Shown here in pieces: positions 26,301 to 35,143 of a DNA stretch of 38,025 bases. Location: assembly GCA_018267725.1 (NCBI GenBank), contig JAFDXY010000024.1, positions 1-38,025 of the forward strand. Direction: 5' to 3'. The notes beneath the pieces are model-generated. The model saw only the letters and a program-made list of their open reading frames with translations. It ran no database searches and was not told the origin of the DNA. The translations under genes and the position numbers were made by a program. The stretch is from Bacteroidota bacterium (GTDB lineage: Bacteria > Bacteroidota > Bacteroidia > Chitinophagales > Chitinophagaceae). The first letter of the stretch is position 1; each line of letters opens with the position of its first letter.

Positions 26301-27356
26301 TTATCTGTTTGAATACATTTCATTGTAATAATTTTGATAAGCTCCACTTGTTACATGCTGCAACCATTCTGTATTTTGCAAATACCAATCTATTGTTAAT
26401 GATAAACCTTGTTCAAAAGTTACAGACGGCTCCCAACCTAATTCGTTATTAATTTTTGTAGCATCAATGGCATATCTTCTATCATGCCCCGGTCTATCTT
26501 TTACATAAGTTATTAATTGTTCACTCTCGCCAGTTTTTCTTCCTAATTTTTCATCCATTAATTTACAAAGCAGTTTTATTAAATCAATATTTTTCCATTC
26601 ATTAAAACCACCAATATTATATGTTTCATTAATGGCACCATTATGAAATACAGTGTCAATAGCCGTTGCATGATCTTTTACAAAAAGCCAATCTCTAGTA
26701 TATTTCCCATCTCCATAAACAGGTAATGGTTGCTTATTAATAATATTATTTATAAAAAGCGGGATTAATTTTTCGGGAAAATGATTAGGTCCGTAATTGT
26801 TTGAACAGTTAGAAATTTTTGTTTGAAGATGATAAGTTTCTGCATAAGCTCTAACAAAATGATCGGAAGATGCTTTACTTGCAGAGTAAGGCGAATTAGG
26901 ATGATAAGATGTTGCTTCTGTAAAAAAACCTGTTTCACCTAATGCTCCATATACTTCATCAGTTGAAACATGATAAAATATATGGTTGCTGAAATTGGCT
27001 GCCCACTTGGTTTTGGCAATATTCAACAAATTAACCGTACCAATAATATTGGTATAAACAAAATCTAATGGAGAAAGAATAGAACGATCTACATGCGATT
27101 CTGCTGCTAAATGAATAACATCTGTTATAGCATGTTTTTCAAAAACATTATTTATTGCATCGGCATCTAAAATATTTACTCTTTCAAAAAAATAATTATT
27201 ATTATTTTCTATATCTTTCAAATTTTCTAAATTACCTGCATAGGTCAATGCATCTAAATTGATGATTTTATATTCAGGATATTTTGTTACAAACAACCTT
27301 ACCACATGAGATCCGATAAAGCCTGCACCGCCCGTAATAAGAATTTTTTTTGACAT
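26301..27356 (-). CDS. rmlB: dTDP-glucose 4,6-dehydratase RmlB
   Basis: A 351-residue short-chain-dehydrogenase family enzyme producing dTDP-4-keto-6-deoxyglucose with bound NAD. GGAGFIGSH (residues 9-17) is the Rossmann motif, STDEVYG (131-137) carries the Thr-Asp-Glu catalytic set and PYSASK (156-161) the Tyr-Lys pair. The RPGHDRRYAID motif near residue 290 is family-specific. Its product may go to rhamnose through RmlC, or to another dTDP-sugar. It lies 6 bp after the epimerase gene. Confidence 0.96.
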   Translation of the reverse strand: MSKKILITGGAGFIGSHVVRLFVTKYPEYKIINLDALTYAGNLENLKDIENNNNYFFERVNILDADAINNVFEKHAITDVIHLAAESHVDRSILSPLDFVYTNIIGTVNLLNIAKTKWAANFSNHIFYHVSTDEVYGALGETGFFTEATSYHPNSPYSASKASSDHFVRAYAETYHLQTKISNCSNNYGPNHFPEKLIPLFINNIINKQPLPVYGDGKYTRDWLFVKDHATAIDTVFHNGAINETYNIGGFNEWKNIDLIKLLCKLMDEKLGRKTGESEQLITYVKDRPGHDRRYAIDATKINNELGWEPSVTFEQGLSLTIDWYLQNTEWLQHVTSGAYQNYYNEMYSNR

Positions 27357-27362
27357 ATTTTT

Positions 27363-28316
27363 TTAACTCAAATTGTTTTTATACCAATTAACCGTTTGTT
27401 GTAATCCTTGCTGCACAGTTATTTCAGGCAGATATGCTAATAAATTTTTAGCTTTTGAAATATCTGCCAAACTATGTTTTACATCTCCTTTTCTTTCTTC
27501 ACGAAGTATAACATTTATATTAGATTGTGTTATATTTTTTAAATAATTAAATAATTGCAATAATGTTGTTTGCTCTCCGCATGCAATATTATATACTTGG
27601 TTAACCGCTTCATTATTTTCAGTAAACAAAGCTTTCATATTTGCTTGTACTGCATTACTTACAAAAGTAAAATCTCTGCTATGGCTTCCATCTCCATTAA
27701 TAAATGGAGTTTGATTATTTAATAACGATTGAATAAACAAAGGAATAACTGCAGCATAAGGCCCGTTGGGACTTTGTTTAGGACCAAATACATTAAAATA
27801 TCTTAGTCCAATTAATTGCAAACCATAAGTATTCGCATACACACGTGCATACAATTCATTAACATATTTTGTAACGGCGTAAGGAGAAAGTGGATTACCA
27901 ATTTTATCTTCAACCTTAGGTAAACCCGGATGATCTCCATAAGTTGAGGAGCTTGCAGCATAAACTACTCTTGTAATATTTGTTTCTTTGGCTGCAGTAA
28001 ACATATTTAAAGTTCCTGTAATATTTACAGCATTGGTTGTAAGCGGATCGTTTATAGAACGAGGTACAGAGCCCAATGCAGCTTGATGAGAAATTAAATT
28101 AATATTATTACAGGCCTGCAAACAAGTTTCATAATTTCTTATATCACCTTCTATAAATTGAAATTTTGAATTTGAAAAAAATGGTTGAATATTTTTTATA
28201 GAACCTGTAGAAAGATTATCTAACACTCTTACCAATTCAACTCTTGTATCTGTTAATAATGCTTCAACAAGATTTGAACCAATAAAGCCTGCACCGCCTG
28301 TAACTAATATTTTCAT
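27363..28316 (-). CDS. UDP-sugar 4-epimerase, WbpP/TviC-like
   Basis: A 317-residue extended short-chain dehydrogenase. GGAGFIGSN (7-15) binds NAD, SSSTYG (122-127) and PYAVTK (145-150; Y146, K150) are catalytic, and HQAALGSVPRSINDP (77-91) is the segment that marks UDP-GlcNAc or UDP-GlcNAcA C4-epimerases such as WbpP and TviC. Predicted to make UDP-GalNAc or the corresponding uronic acid. No UDP-sugar 6-dehydrogenase is in the window, so UDP-GalNAc from UDP-GlcNAc is the simpler reading. It lies 10 bp after fcl and 6 bp before rmlB. Confidence 0.87.
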   Translation of the reverse strand: MKILVTGGAGFIGSNLVEALLTDTRVELVRVLDNLSTGSIKNIQPFFSNSKFQFIEGDIRNYETCLQACNNINLISHQAALGSVPRSINDPLTTNAVNITGTLNMFTAAKETNITRVVYAASSSTYGDHPGLPKVEDKIGNPLSPYAVTKYVNELYARVYANTYGLQLIGLRYFNVFGPKQSPNGPYAAVIPLFIQSLLNNQTPFINGDGSHSRDFTFVSNAVQANMKALFTENNEAVNQVYNIACGEQTTLLQLFNYLKNITQSNINVILREERKGDVKHSLADISKAKNLLAYLPEITVQQGLQQTVNWYKNNLS

Positions 28317-28326
28317 TTTTGGTTTG

Positions 28327-29259
28327 TTAATTCCAGTTTGTATTTTTTATTTCTTCAAATACTTTTTTAATACCTTCTTCTAAACTAATAGTAGCTTTCC
28401 ATCCTAAGTTATTCAGTTTTGATACATCCATTAATTTGCGTGGTGTGCCATCTGGTTTTGTAGTATCAAAAACTAACTTGCCATTATACTCAACTATTTT
28501 TTTAATTAATTCAGCTAATTCTAAAATTGTTACATCTTCTCCCCAACCAATATTCACTAATCCTTTATCATTATAATTATTCATTAAAAAAATGCAAGCT
28601 TCGGCTAAATCATCTGTATGTAAAAATTCTCTTCGTGGAGATCCGCTTCCCCAAAGAGTTACAGAAGGAAGATTATTGTTTTTTGCAGTAATACATTTTC
28701 TTAACAAAGCTGGCAACACATGACTTTTTTCTAAATCATAATTATCATTAGGGCCATACAAATTTGTTGGCATTGCGGAAATAAAATTACATCCGTACTG
28801 AGCCCGATATGCATCACATAATTCTATACCTGCAATTTTTGCAATGGCATAAGGTTGATTGGTTTCTTCTAAATAACCTGATAATAAATATTCTTCTTTT
28901 AACGGTTGTGGTGCTAATTTAGGATAGATGCAAGATGAACCTAAGAATAATAATTTAGTTACATTGTTTACATAAGCTGCATGTATAACATTACTTTCTA
29001 TCATTAAATTTTCATAAATAAAATTTGCACGATAAGTATTATTAGCTACAATTCCGCCAACTTTAGCAGCAGCTAAAAAAACATATTCAGGTTTTTCTTT
29101 ATTGAAAAAATTATTTACTGCTTGTTGATTTCTTAAATCTAATTCAGCAGATGTTTTATAAACAAGATTTGTAAATCCATTTTTTTCTAAATGCCTTACA
29201 ATGGCACTACCTACCATTCCCCTATGCCCTGCTATATATATTTTAGAATGTTTTTCCAT
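28327..29259 (-). CDS. fcl: GDP-L-fucose synthase
   Basis: A 310-residue epimerase-reductase converting the Gmd product GDP-4-keto-6-deoxymannose to GDP-L-fucose with NADPH. The cofactor motif GHRGMVGSA is at 11-19, GSSCIYP (107-113) has the catalytic Ser-Cys pair, and PYAIAK (136-141) the Tyr-Lys pair. The [12 protein letters not shown] segment near 63-74 is family-specific. It starts 3 bp after gmd ends, so the two GDP-fucose enzymes are coupled. Confidence 0.95.
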   Translation of the reverse strand: MEKHSKIYIAGHRGMVGSAIVRHLEKNGFTNLVYKTSAELDLRNQQAVNNFFNKEKPEYVFLAAAKVGGIVANNTYRANFIYENLMIESNVIHAAYVNNVTKLLFLGSSCIYPKLAPQPLKEEYLLSGYLEETNQPYAIAKIAGIELCDAYRAQYGCNFISAMPTNLYGPNDNYDLEKSHVLPALLRKCITAKNNNLPSVTLWGSGSPRREFLHTDDLAEACIFLMNNYNDKGLVNIGWGEDVTILELAELIKKIVEYNGKLVFDTTKPDGTPRKLMDVSKLNNLGWKATISLEEGIKKVFEEIKNTNWN

Positions 29260-29262
29260 TAT

Positions 29263-30375
29263 TTATTCAAACTCATTATTAATTTTAAAACCATTTTCTT
29301 TTAGCCATTTTTCTTTTCTAAATAATTCTATATCGGCTGCTACCATTTCTGTTATCATTTCTTGTAATGTGTATTTTGGTTGCCAACCCAATTTTTCTTT
29401 TGCTTTACTCGCATCGCCTATTAATAAATCTACTTCTGTTGGGCGATAATATCTTTCATCTACTTTTACTACTACTGTTCCTTCGGGTAATTGATATTTT
29501 TCATTGTTGCATTTAACTACATATCCTTCTTCTTGTTCATCTTTTCCTCTAAAATTTATTGTTATGCCTACTTCTTCAAATGACATCTTTACAAAATCTC
29601 TTATACGCGTTGTTATGCCTGTTGCCAACACAAAATCTTCTGGTTTTTCTTGTTGCAATATTAGCCACATACCTTCTATATAATCTTTTGCATGTCCCCA
29701 ATCTCTTTGTGAATCAAGATTTCCTAAGTACAATATCTTTTGCATACCTAAAGCAATTTTTGCAACTGCTCGGGTTATTTTTCTTGTTACAAATGTTTCG
29801 CCTCTTTGCGGCGATTCGTGATTGAATAATATTCCGTTGCAGGCGTACATATTATATGCTTCGCGATAATTTACCGTTATCCAATACGCATACAATTTTG
29901 CAACTGCATAAGGGCTTCTTGGATAGAAAGGAGTTGTTTCACTTTGCGGAACGGCTTGTACCAAACCATACAACTCGCTGGTTGATGCCTGATATATTTT
30001 TGTTTTTTTTGTTAAGCCTAATAATCGTACCGCTTCTAATATTCTTAGTGTGCCAATTCCATCGGCATTGGCAGTGTATTCGGGTGTTTCAAAACTTACA
30101 TGCACATGGCTCATGGCTGCCAAATTGTAAATTTCATCGGGCTGCACTTCTTGTATAATTCTTATTAAATTAGTGCTATCTGTCAAATCTCCATAATGTA
30201 AGGTTAAGTGTTTATCGGGTACATGTGGGTCTTCATAAAAATGATCAATCCGTTGTGTGTTGAATAGCGATGTTCTTCTTTTTATGCCGTGTACTTTATA
30301 CCCTTTCTTTAAAAGAAATTCTGCTAAGTATGCTCCATCTTGCCCCGTAATACCCGTTAGTAATGCAGTTTTCAT
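29263..30375 (-). CDS. gmd: GDP-mannose 4,6-dehydratase
   Basis: A 370-residue enzyme producing GDP-4-keto-6-deoxymannose, the precursor of GDP-L-fucose. [15 protein letters not shown] at the start binds NADP, followed by [21 protein letters not shown] (Thr-Ser-Glu catalytic region), PYAVAK (Tyr-Lys) and [16 protein letters not shown], all Gmd hallmarks. Two hand-counted 60-base stretches (29761-29820 and 30061-30120) have 45% and 48% GC, versus 28% for 28681-28740 in fcl, so this gene may have a different history or stronger codon selection. It sits 7 bp after the GT2 gene and just before fcl. Confidence 0.96.
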   Translation of the reverse strand: MKTALLTGITGQDGAYLAEFLLKKGYKVHGIKRRTSLFNTQRIDHFYEDPHVPDKHLTLHYGDLTDSTNLIRIIQEVQPDEIYNLAAMSHVHVSFETPEYTANADGIGTLRILEAVRLLGLTKKTKIYQASTSELYGLVQAVPQSETTPFYPRSPYAVAKLYAYWITVNYREAYNMYACNGILFNHESPQRGETFVTRKITRAVAKIALGMQKILYLGNLDSQRDWGHAKDYIEGMWLILQQEKPEDFVLATGITTRIRDFVKMSFEEVGITINFRGKDEQEEGYVVKCNNEKYQLPEGTVVVKVDERYYRPTEVDLLIGDASKAKEKLGWQPKYTLQEMITEMVAADIELFRKEKWLKENGFKINNEFE

Positions 30376-30382
30376 TTTATAA

Positions 30383-31126
30383 TTATATAAATTGATTTAA
30401 TTTTCTTAACGGTTTCAAAAATAAGGTAAACCAATAAGGGTTTAAATTATTTACTTTCCAAGCCAATCTATCGTTTTTATTAGCTAATAATCTATTTTTT
30501 ACTGTTTTGTTACTTGCACCTCCAGAACGCATGTGTACCAAGGTTTTTGGAAGATATGCAGTTTTTACTTTATGTTTGAATAACATTCTTAACATTAATT
30601 CATAATCTGCTGCGGTACCTAAGTTTAAATTAAATTTTCCATATTTTTCGTAACATTTTTTGCGAATAAAAAATGTTGGATGAGGTGGCATCCATCCGTA
30701 TAAAAAAGATTGCTTAGTGTGATTGCCTGAAATCCATTTTCTTGTTACTTTATTAATATCATCTTCATCAACATATAATAAATTTCCATATATAGCATCA
30801 CAATTTTCATTTTCAAAAATGGTTGCAATATTTTCTAATACAAATTCGTCTGCATAAAAATCATCTGAATTTAAAATGCCAATTATTTCTCCATCGGCTA
30901 ATTCAATTCCTTTATTCATTGCATCATAAATGCCATTATCTTTTTCTGAAATCTTTTTTTGAATATGATTAAATGAGTGAACAAGATTCATTGTGGCATC
31001 TGACGAATTTCCATCAACAATAATATGTTCTACATTAGAATAAGTTTGTTGCTGCACACATTTTAAAGTATGTGCAATTGTTTTTTGGCTATTAAATGTT
31101 GCAGTAATAATAGAAATTTTTATCAT
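30383..31126 (-). CDS. Glycosyltransferase family 2
   Basis: A 247-residue cytoplasmic GT-A glycosyltransferase of the GT2 family. [13 protein letters not shown] opens the nucleotide-sugar fold, [10 protein letters not shown] follows, [20 protein letters not shown] and ILNSDDFY carry the DxD metal motif, and [10 protein letters not shown] with [13 protein letters not shown] form the acceptor side. It resembles GTs acting early in colanic-acid-like or O-antigen assembly. Its start codon overlaps the end of the carbamoyltransferase gene by 4 bp (ATGA), implying translational coupling. Donor and acceptor unknown. Confidence 0.88.
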   Translation of the reverse strand: MIKISIITATFNSQKTIAHTLKCVQQQTYSNVEHIIVDGNSSDATMNLVHSFNHIQKKISEKDNGIYDAMNKGIELADGEIIGILNSDDFYADEFVLENIATIFENENCDAIYGNLLYVDEDDINKVTRKWISGNHTKQSFLYGWMPPHPTFFIRKKCYEKYGKFNLNLGTAADYELMLRMLFKHKVKTAYLPKTLVHMRSGGASNKTVKNRLLANKNDRLAWKVNNLNPYWFTLFLKPLRKLNQFI

Positions 31127-32850
31127 CTTTCAACAATAATATTTTCCATTACTAACATATCCATATTTGTTCTTAAAAAACAATTTAATGCTTCCTCAGG
31201 AGAGTTCACTATGGGTTCATTTTCGTTAAACGATGTGTTTAATAAAATAGGTACGCCAGTTTTTTTACCAAACGTTTCAATAAGTTTATAATAACGCGGA
31301 GATACAGATTTATCAACAGTTTGCAGCCTTCCTGTACCATCGGCATGTGTTACTGCAGGAATAACAGCCTGCTTTTCTTTTTTAATTGGAAAAACTTTTT
31401 CCATAAAAGGAACAATATCATTCACTTCAAAATACTCATCAACATATTCTTTTAAAATACTCGGTGCAAATGGCCTAAAACTTTCACGGCGTTTAATTTT
31501 TGCATTCAATAAATCTTTAGCATCGTTTCTTCTTGGGTCTGCTAAAATACTTCTGGCACCTAAAGCTCTTGGTCCAAATTCTGCTCTGCCATTAAACCAA
31601 CCCACTACGCCTGCATTAATTAATTTTTCCGATACATAATCATACAACTCATTTTCTTCAATTTTTTTATATTTAATATTTTTTGACTGAAGTAAAATTT
31701 CAATTTCATTATTTGAAAATTTTGAACCTGTATATGCACTATATACAACTGGTGTTCTATGTTGTTTTAATATTTGATGATAAGCATACAATGCACTACC
31801 CATGCTTATTCCAGCATCATGACCAGCAGAAGGTATATACACTTCTTTAAAATTAGTGTTGCGTGTTATTTTACCATTAGCAACACTATTTTGTGCAACG
31901 CCACCTGCAATACAAACTTTAGTTAAACCCGTTTGTTTTTGTAAATGATTAAGTATATGAAATATTGTTTCTTCTGTTATTTTTTGAACAGATGCTGCTA
32001 AATCTTTATGATATTGTGTTAAAGGTTCTTCTTTTGTTCTTTCATTTCCAAACTCGGTAATTAGTTTTTTACCGAATAATGATGGAACAATAGGTAAATT
32101 ATTTTCTCCGTACGTTACAAAACCTTTTGAAGGTGAACGAAAATATGAGAGATCTAATTGAAACAAACCATCGTTAGTAAACTTAATAATTTTTTTTAAT
32201 TTATCAGCATACAATGGTTTACCATAAGGTGCCAAACCCATTACTTTATATTCATCTCCATAATGCGGAAAACCAAGTAATTGTGTGAACGCCGTATAAA
32301 AAATCCCTAATGAATGGGGGAAGTCAATTGAGTTTAATATTTTTATTTCTGTTCCTTTACCAACACCAATCATGGTAGTTGAAAAATCGCCGGAGCCATC
32401 AATGCTTAATATAGCAGCTTCATTAAAAGGAGAAGCGTAAAATGCAGATGCCATGTGGCTTCTGTGGTGTTCTACATTATAAATTTTAGGTTTAATAATT
32501 GAAGCATCAATACCCGATAATAAACTTAATTCTTCTTCTATACTTGCAACTTTTTTTTGATTGAAGAAACGGTTTTTTACAAAATGAAATGAGCTGAAAG
32601 GATGTTGCATTACAAATTTTAGTTTCTGTATTTTTTTTGCATTTACATCTCTTCCTATTGCAATATGTTCAACTTCATTTAGTGTAATACCTGCTTCTTT
32701 TAAACAAAATTCAACTGCTAATGATGGGAAGCCTGCCCAATGTTTTATTCTTCTAAAACGTTCTTCTTCTGTTGCGGCAATCATTACACCATCTTTAAAA
32801 ATTGCTGCAGATGAATCTGCATGGTAAGCGTTAATTCCTAAAACAAACAT
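31123..32850 (-). CDS. Carbamoyltransferase, NodU/TobZ/CmcH family
   Basis: A 575-residue cytoplasmic enzyme predicted to put a carbamoyl group from carbamoyl phosphate, through carbamoyl-AMP, onto a hydroxyl, here probably of a sugar nucleotide or glycan intermediate. The N-terminal Kae1-like domain starts GINAYHADSSAA, has the iron-site motif EHHRSHMASAF with H128 and H132, and SIDGSGDFST near 149-158. The YrdC-like C-terminal domain has VGWFNGRAEFGPRALGARSIL and FRPFAPSIL. Relatives carbamoylate Nod factors (NodU), tobramycin (TobZ) and cephamycin (CmcH). Its place in a polysaccharide operon suggests glycan decoration; the true substrate is not shown by sequence. Confidence 0.9.
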   Translation of the reverse strand: MFVLGINAYHADSSAAIFKDGVMIAATEEERFRRIKHWAGFPSLAVEFCLKEAGITLNEVEHIAIGRDVNAKKIQKLKFVMQHPFSSFHFVKNRFFNQKKVASIEEELSLLSGIDASIIKPKIYNVEHHRSHMASAFYASPFNEAAILSIDGSGDFSTTMIGVGKGTEIKILNSIDFPHSLGIFYTAFTQLLGFPHYGDEYKVMGLAPYGKPLYADKLKKIIKFTNDGLFQLDLSYFRSPSKGFVTYGENNLPIVPSLFGKKLITEFGNERTKEEPLTQYHKDLAASVQKITEETIFHILNHLQKQTGLTKVCIAGGVAQNSVANGKITRNTNFKEVYIPSAGHDAGISMGSALYAYHQILKQHRTPVVYSAYTGSKFSNNEIEILLQSKNIKYKKIEENELYDYVSEKLINAGVVGWFNGRAEFGPRALGARSILADPRRNDAKDLLNAKIKRRESFRPFAPSILKEYVDEYFEVNDIVPFMEKVFPIKKEKQAVIPAVTHADGTGRLQTVDKSVSPRYYKLIETFGKKTGVPILLNTSFNENEPIVNSPEEALNCFLRTNMDMLVMENIIVER

Positions 32851-32860
32851 TTAAAATAAT

Positions 32861-34009
32861 TTATGAAAATAATTGCTGATAAACTTCAACAAACTTTTGT
32901 TTATAAAAATAATTAGTTGCGTATTGATGAGCTCCGTTATTATATGGTTGCCATATTTTATTATTTTTTTCTGAAAGAATTTCTATTAATGCCCTAATAT
33001 ATTTTTTGTTTTTTATATCAACATTCCAGCCAGCGTTATTTTTTTCTAATTGATTCCAATTAGTATAATTGCTTGTAATAATTGGTGTACCAACACTAAG
33101 GCTTTCAAATAAAGCATGACCAAAATTTTCTCCTTGTGTTAAAAGTATTGATGCATTGTATTCTGCAAAAGTTTGTTGCACATTTTTGGGTTGTACATTC
33201 CCTTTATAAATTACCGAGATGTTTTCGGGCAATTGCTTTATGCTTTCATTACATAAATCCCAATATTGTTTTTCTTTTATTGGTCCATAAATATCTAATG
33301 AAATTTTTGTTCTACATTCTTTCAATATTTCTAACAACAATAAAAGATTTTTTTTAGGTGTAATGATTGAAAGATACACAAGCGATAATGTGTTTTCTTC
33401 TTTATAAATTGGCTTAATTGCTATAAATGGCTGTTTAGGAATATTAGCCGCAATAGTAATATTGCAATTACTACCAAACATTTTTTTTATATCTTCTGCT
33501 TCATCTGCATTAGTAGCATGCCAAAGAATATTTTTTGTTACATTAAAAGTTTTTAATAATTCAAAATAAATTTTCTTTTTAAATGGTTTAACAGCTAATG
33601 CACCTTTTTGCAACATACCTCGGGGGCTAACAACTACTTGTACATTTAGTTTTTTAAATTGACTTTTTAATAATAAAGGTGTAAGAAAAAATGTTCTTCC
33701 GTACATACCATTCAAAAAAATATATTGTGGTTGTATTTGTTTTACAATAGAAAGAAATTTTTGTTTACCAACTTTTGCTGATGCATACCAAACAGGAATT
33801 GTTTGATTATTAATTTTCATATTATTCCATTCATTTAATTGAATGTTTGAATAAGGAATAGTTTCATTTAAATCATAAGCTGAAGTAAATACAGCAAAAT
33901 TAAATTGCTGATTTAATGTTTCAATCATGTTGATTAATGATTGAACAGGGCCTCCTGCATTATACCCCGGGTAAAAATATTGATATACAATAAGTACAGT
34001 AGGTTTCAT
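32861..34009 (-). CDS. Glycosyltransferase family 4
   Basis: A 382-residue GT-B fold glycosyltransferase. The N-terminal domain begins VLIVYQYFYPGYNAGGPVQSLINMIE, with the glycine-rich acceptor-side loop. The C-terminal domain has LSLVYLSIITPKKNLLLLLE and the donor-binding E-X7-E region GENFGHALFESLSVGTPIITSNYTNW near 310-335. Cytoplasmic, membrane-associated at most. It lies 3 bp before the next GT4 gene's stop upstream and 10 bp ahead of the carbamoyltransferase. Donor sugar unknown. Confidence 0.88.
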   Translation of the reverse strand: MKPTVLIVYQYFYPGYNAGGPVQSLINMIETLNQQFNFAVFTSAYDLNETIPYSNIQLNEWNNMKINNQTIPVWYASAKVGKQKFLSIVKQIQPQYIFLNGMYGRTFFLTPLLLKSQFKKLNVQVVVSPRGMLQKGALAVKPFKKKIYFELLKTFNVTKNILWHATNADEAEDIKKMFGSNCNITIAANIPKQPFIAIKPIYKEENTLSLVYLSIITPKKNLLLLLEILKECRTKISLDIYGPIKEKQYWDLCNESIKQLPENISVIYKGNVQPKNVQQTFAEYNASILLTQGENFGHALFESLSVGTPIITSNYTNWNQLEKNNAGWNVDIKNKKYIRALIEILSEKNNKIWQPYNNGAHQYATNYFYKQKFVEVYQQLFS

Positions 34010-34012
34010 AAA

Positions 34013-35134
34013 CTAAGCAAACAATAATTTTTTTAGCCGAGTTTTATATTGTTTAAAATCGAATGCACGTAAAACTTCTTGTTGCAAAGTAAAGCTGTTA
34101 ATATGCTGAAGTGCCAATGTATCTGCAATTGCTTTTTCAAGTTCATTTATATTATCGGGATCTACCAACCTACCTAGTTTTCCGTTTTGCAATGCATCAA
34201 TACTGCCATCTTTATTTCCTGCAATAACAGGCCTTCCGCAAGCCAATGCTTCAATAAATACAATACCAAAACCTTCTTTTTTACTTGGCATTATAAACAC
34301 ATCTGAAAGTAAATAATGATCATTCAATTCATTATCATTTACATAACCAATTAATTTTACACAATCCCACATTTGATATTGATTGATAATAGCTTCTATT
34401 CTTTCTTGTTCTTGGTTTTCTGCTTTACCGCAAATAAGGTACACAAAATCGTTACGATTATTTTTTAATAAACTCAACGCCTCAATAACATCATCATATC
34501 CTTTATATTTTTCTGAATAAGCCATGCGTGTTACTGTTAATAAAACTTTCTTATTTGCAGGAATATTATATCTATTTAATAAATAATTTGGTTTGGTAAA
34601 TAAAGTAGGTAGTTTAAAATAAGGATCTATTGTATTAGGAAATATTTTAATTTTTTGTTCATCTAACCCTAAATTGTATTGAAGTAATTGTTGTTTTGTA
34701 AAATTGCTAACACTAACAATGTTATCGGCTAATAATAGTAATTTTTTCTTTGAGCCCGTTTGCTCTCGCCATACTTCAATACCATGTGTAATTAATATAA
34801 TGCGAACAGATGGTTTAATTTTTTTTATTATATAACCAATAAGAGAAAGATTAATATGACCTATTACAACTGTATTATAACGTAACGCTTTAATAATTGC
34901 ATATAGTACAAAAAAACCACGATTACCATAAAAGCCTTTAAACCTTAAACGAGGAAAATATTTTTCGTCGGGTTGATGATCATAAGAAGAAAAAGCATCT
35001 GCATCAATTAAATCATCAACACTTAATTCATGCAAAGCTTTTAAAAAACTTCTATTAAATTTTTCAATACCGCCCGTAAACGAAAAACCTGTTAAGTATA
35101 AAAATAAAATTGAAGGCAACTCTTTTCTACGCAT
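34013..35134 (-). CDS. Glycosyltransferase family 4
   Basis: A 373-residue GT-B glycosyltransferase. TGFSFTGGIEKFNRSFLKAL opens the acceptor domain. LLTVTRMAYSEKYKGYDDVIEALSLL starts the donor domain, and KKEGFGIVFIEALACGRPVIAGNKDGSIDAL carries the paired glutamates that bind the nucleotide sugar. The VYLICGKAENQEQERIEAII and VKLIGYVNDNELNDHYLLSD motifs are typical of GT4. It sits 9 bp after asnB and 3 bp ahead of the other GT4. Donor sugar and linkage unknown. Confidence 0.89.
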   Translation of the reverse strand: MRRKELPSILFLYLTGFSFTGGIEKFNRSFLKALHELSVDDLIDADAFSSYDHQPDEKYFPRLRFKGFYGNRGFFVLYAIIKALRYNTVVIGHINLSLIGYIIKKIKPSVRIILITHGIEVWREQTGSKKKLLLLADNIVSVSNFTKQQLLQYNLGLDEQKIKIFPNTIDPYFKLPTLFTKPNYLLNRYNIPANKKVLLTVTRMAYSEKYKGYDDVIEALSLLKNNRNDFVYLICGKAENQEQERIEAIINQYQMWDCVKLIGYVNDNELNDHYLLSDVFIMPSKKEGFGIVFIEALACGRPVIAGNKDGSIDALQNGKLGRLVDPDNINELEKAIADTLALQHINSFTLQQEVLRAFDFKQYKTRLKKLLFA

Positions 35135-35143
35135 GTTTACGCG

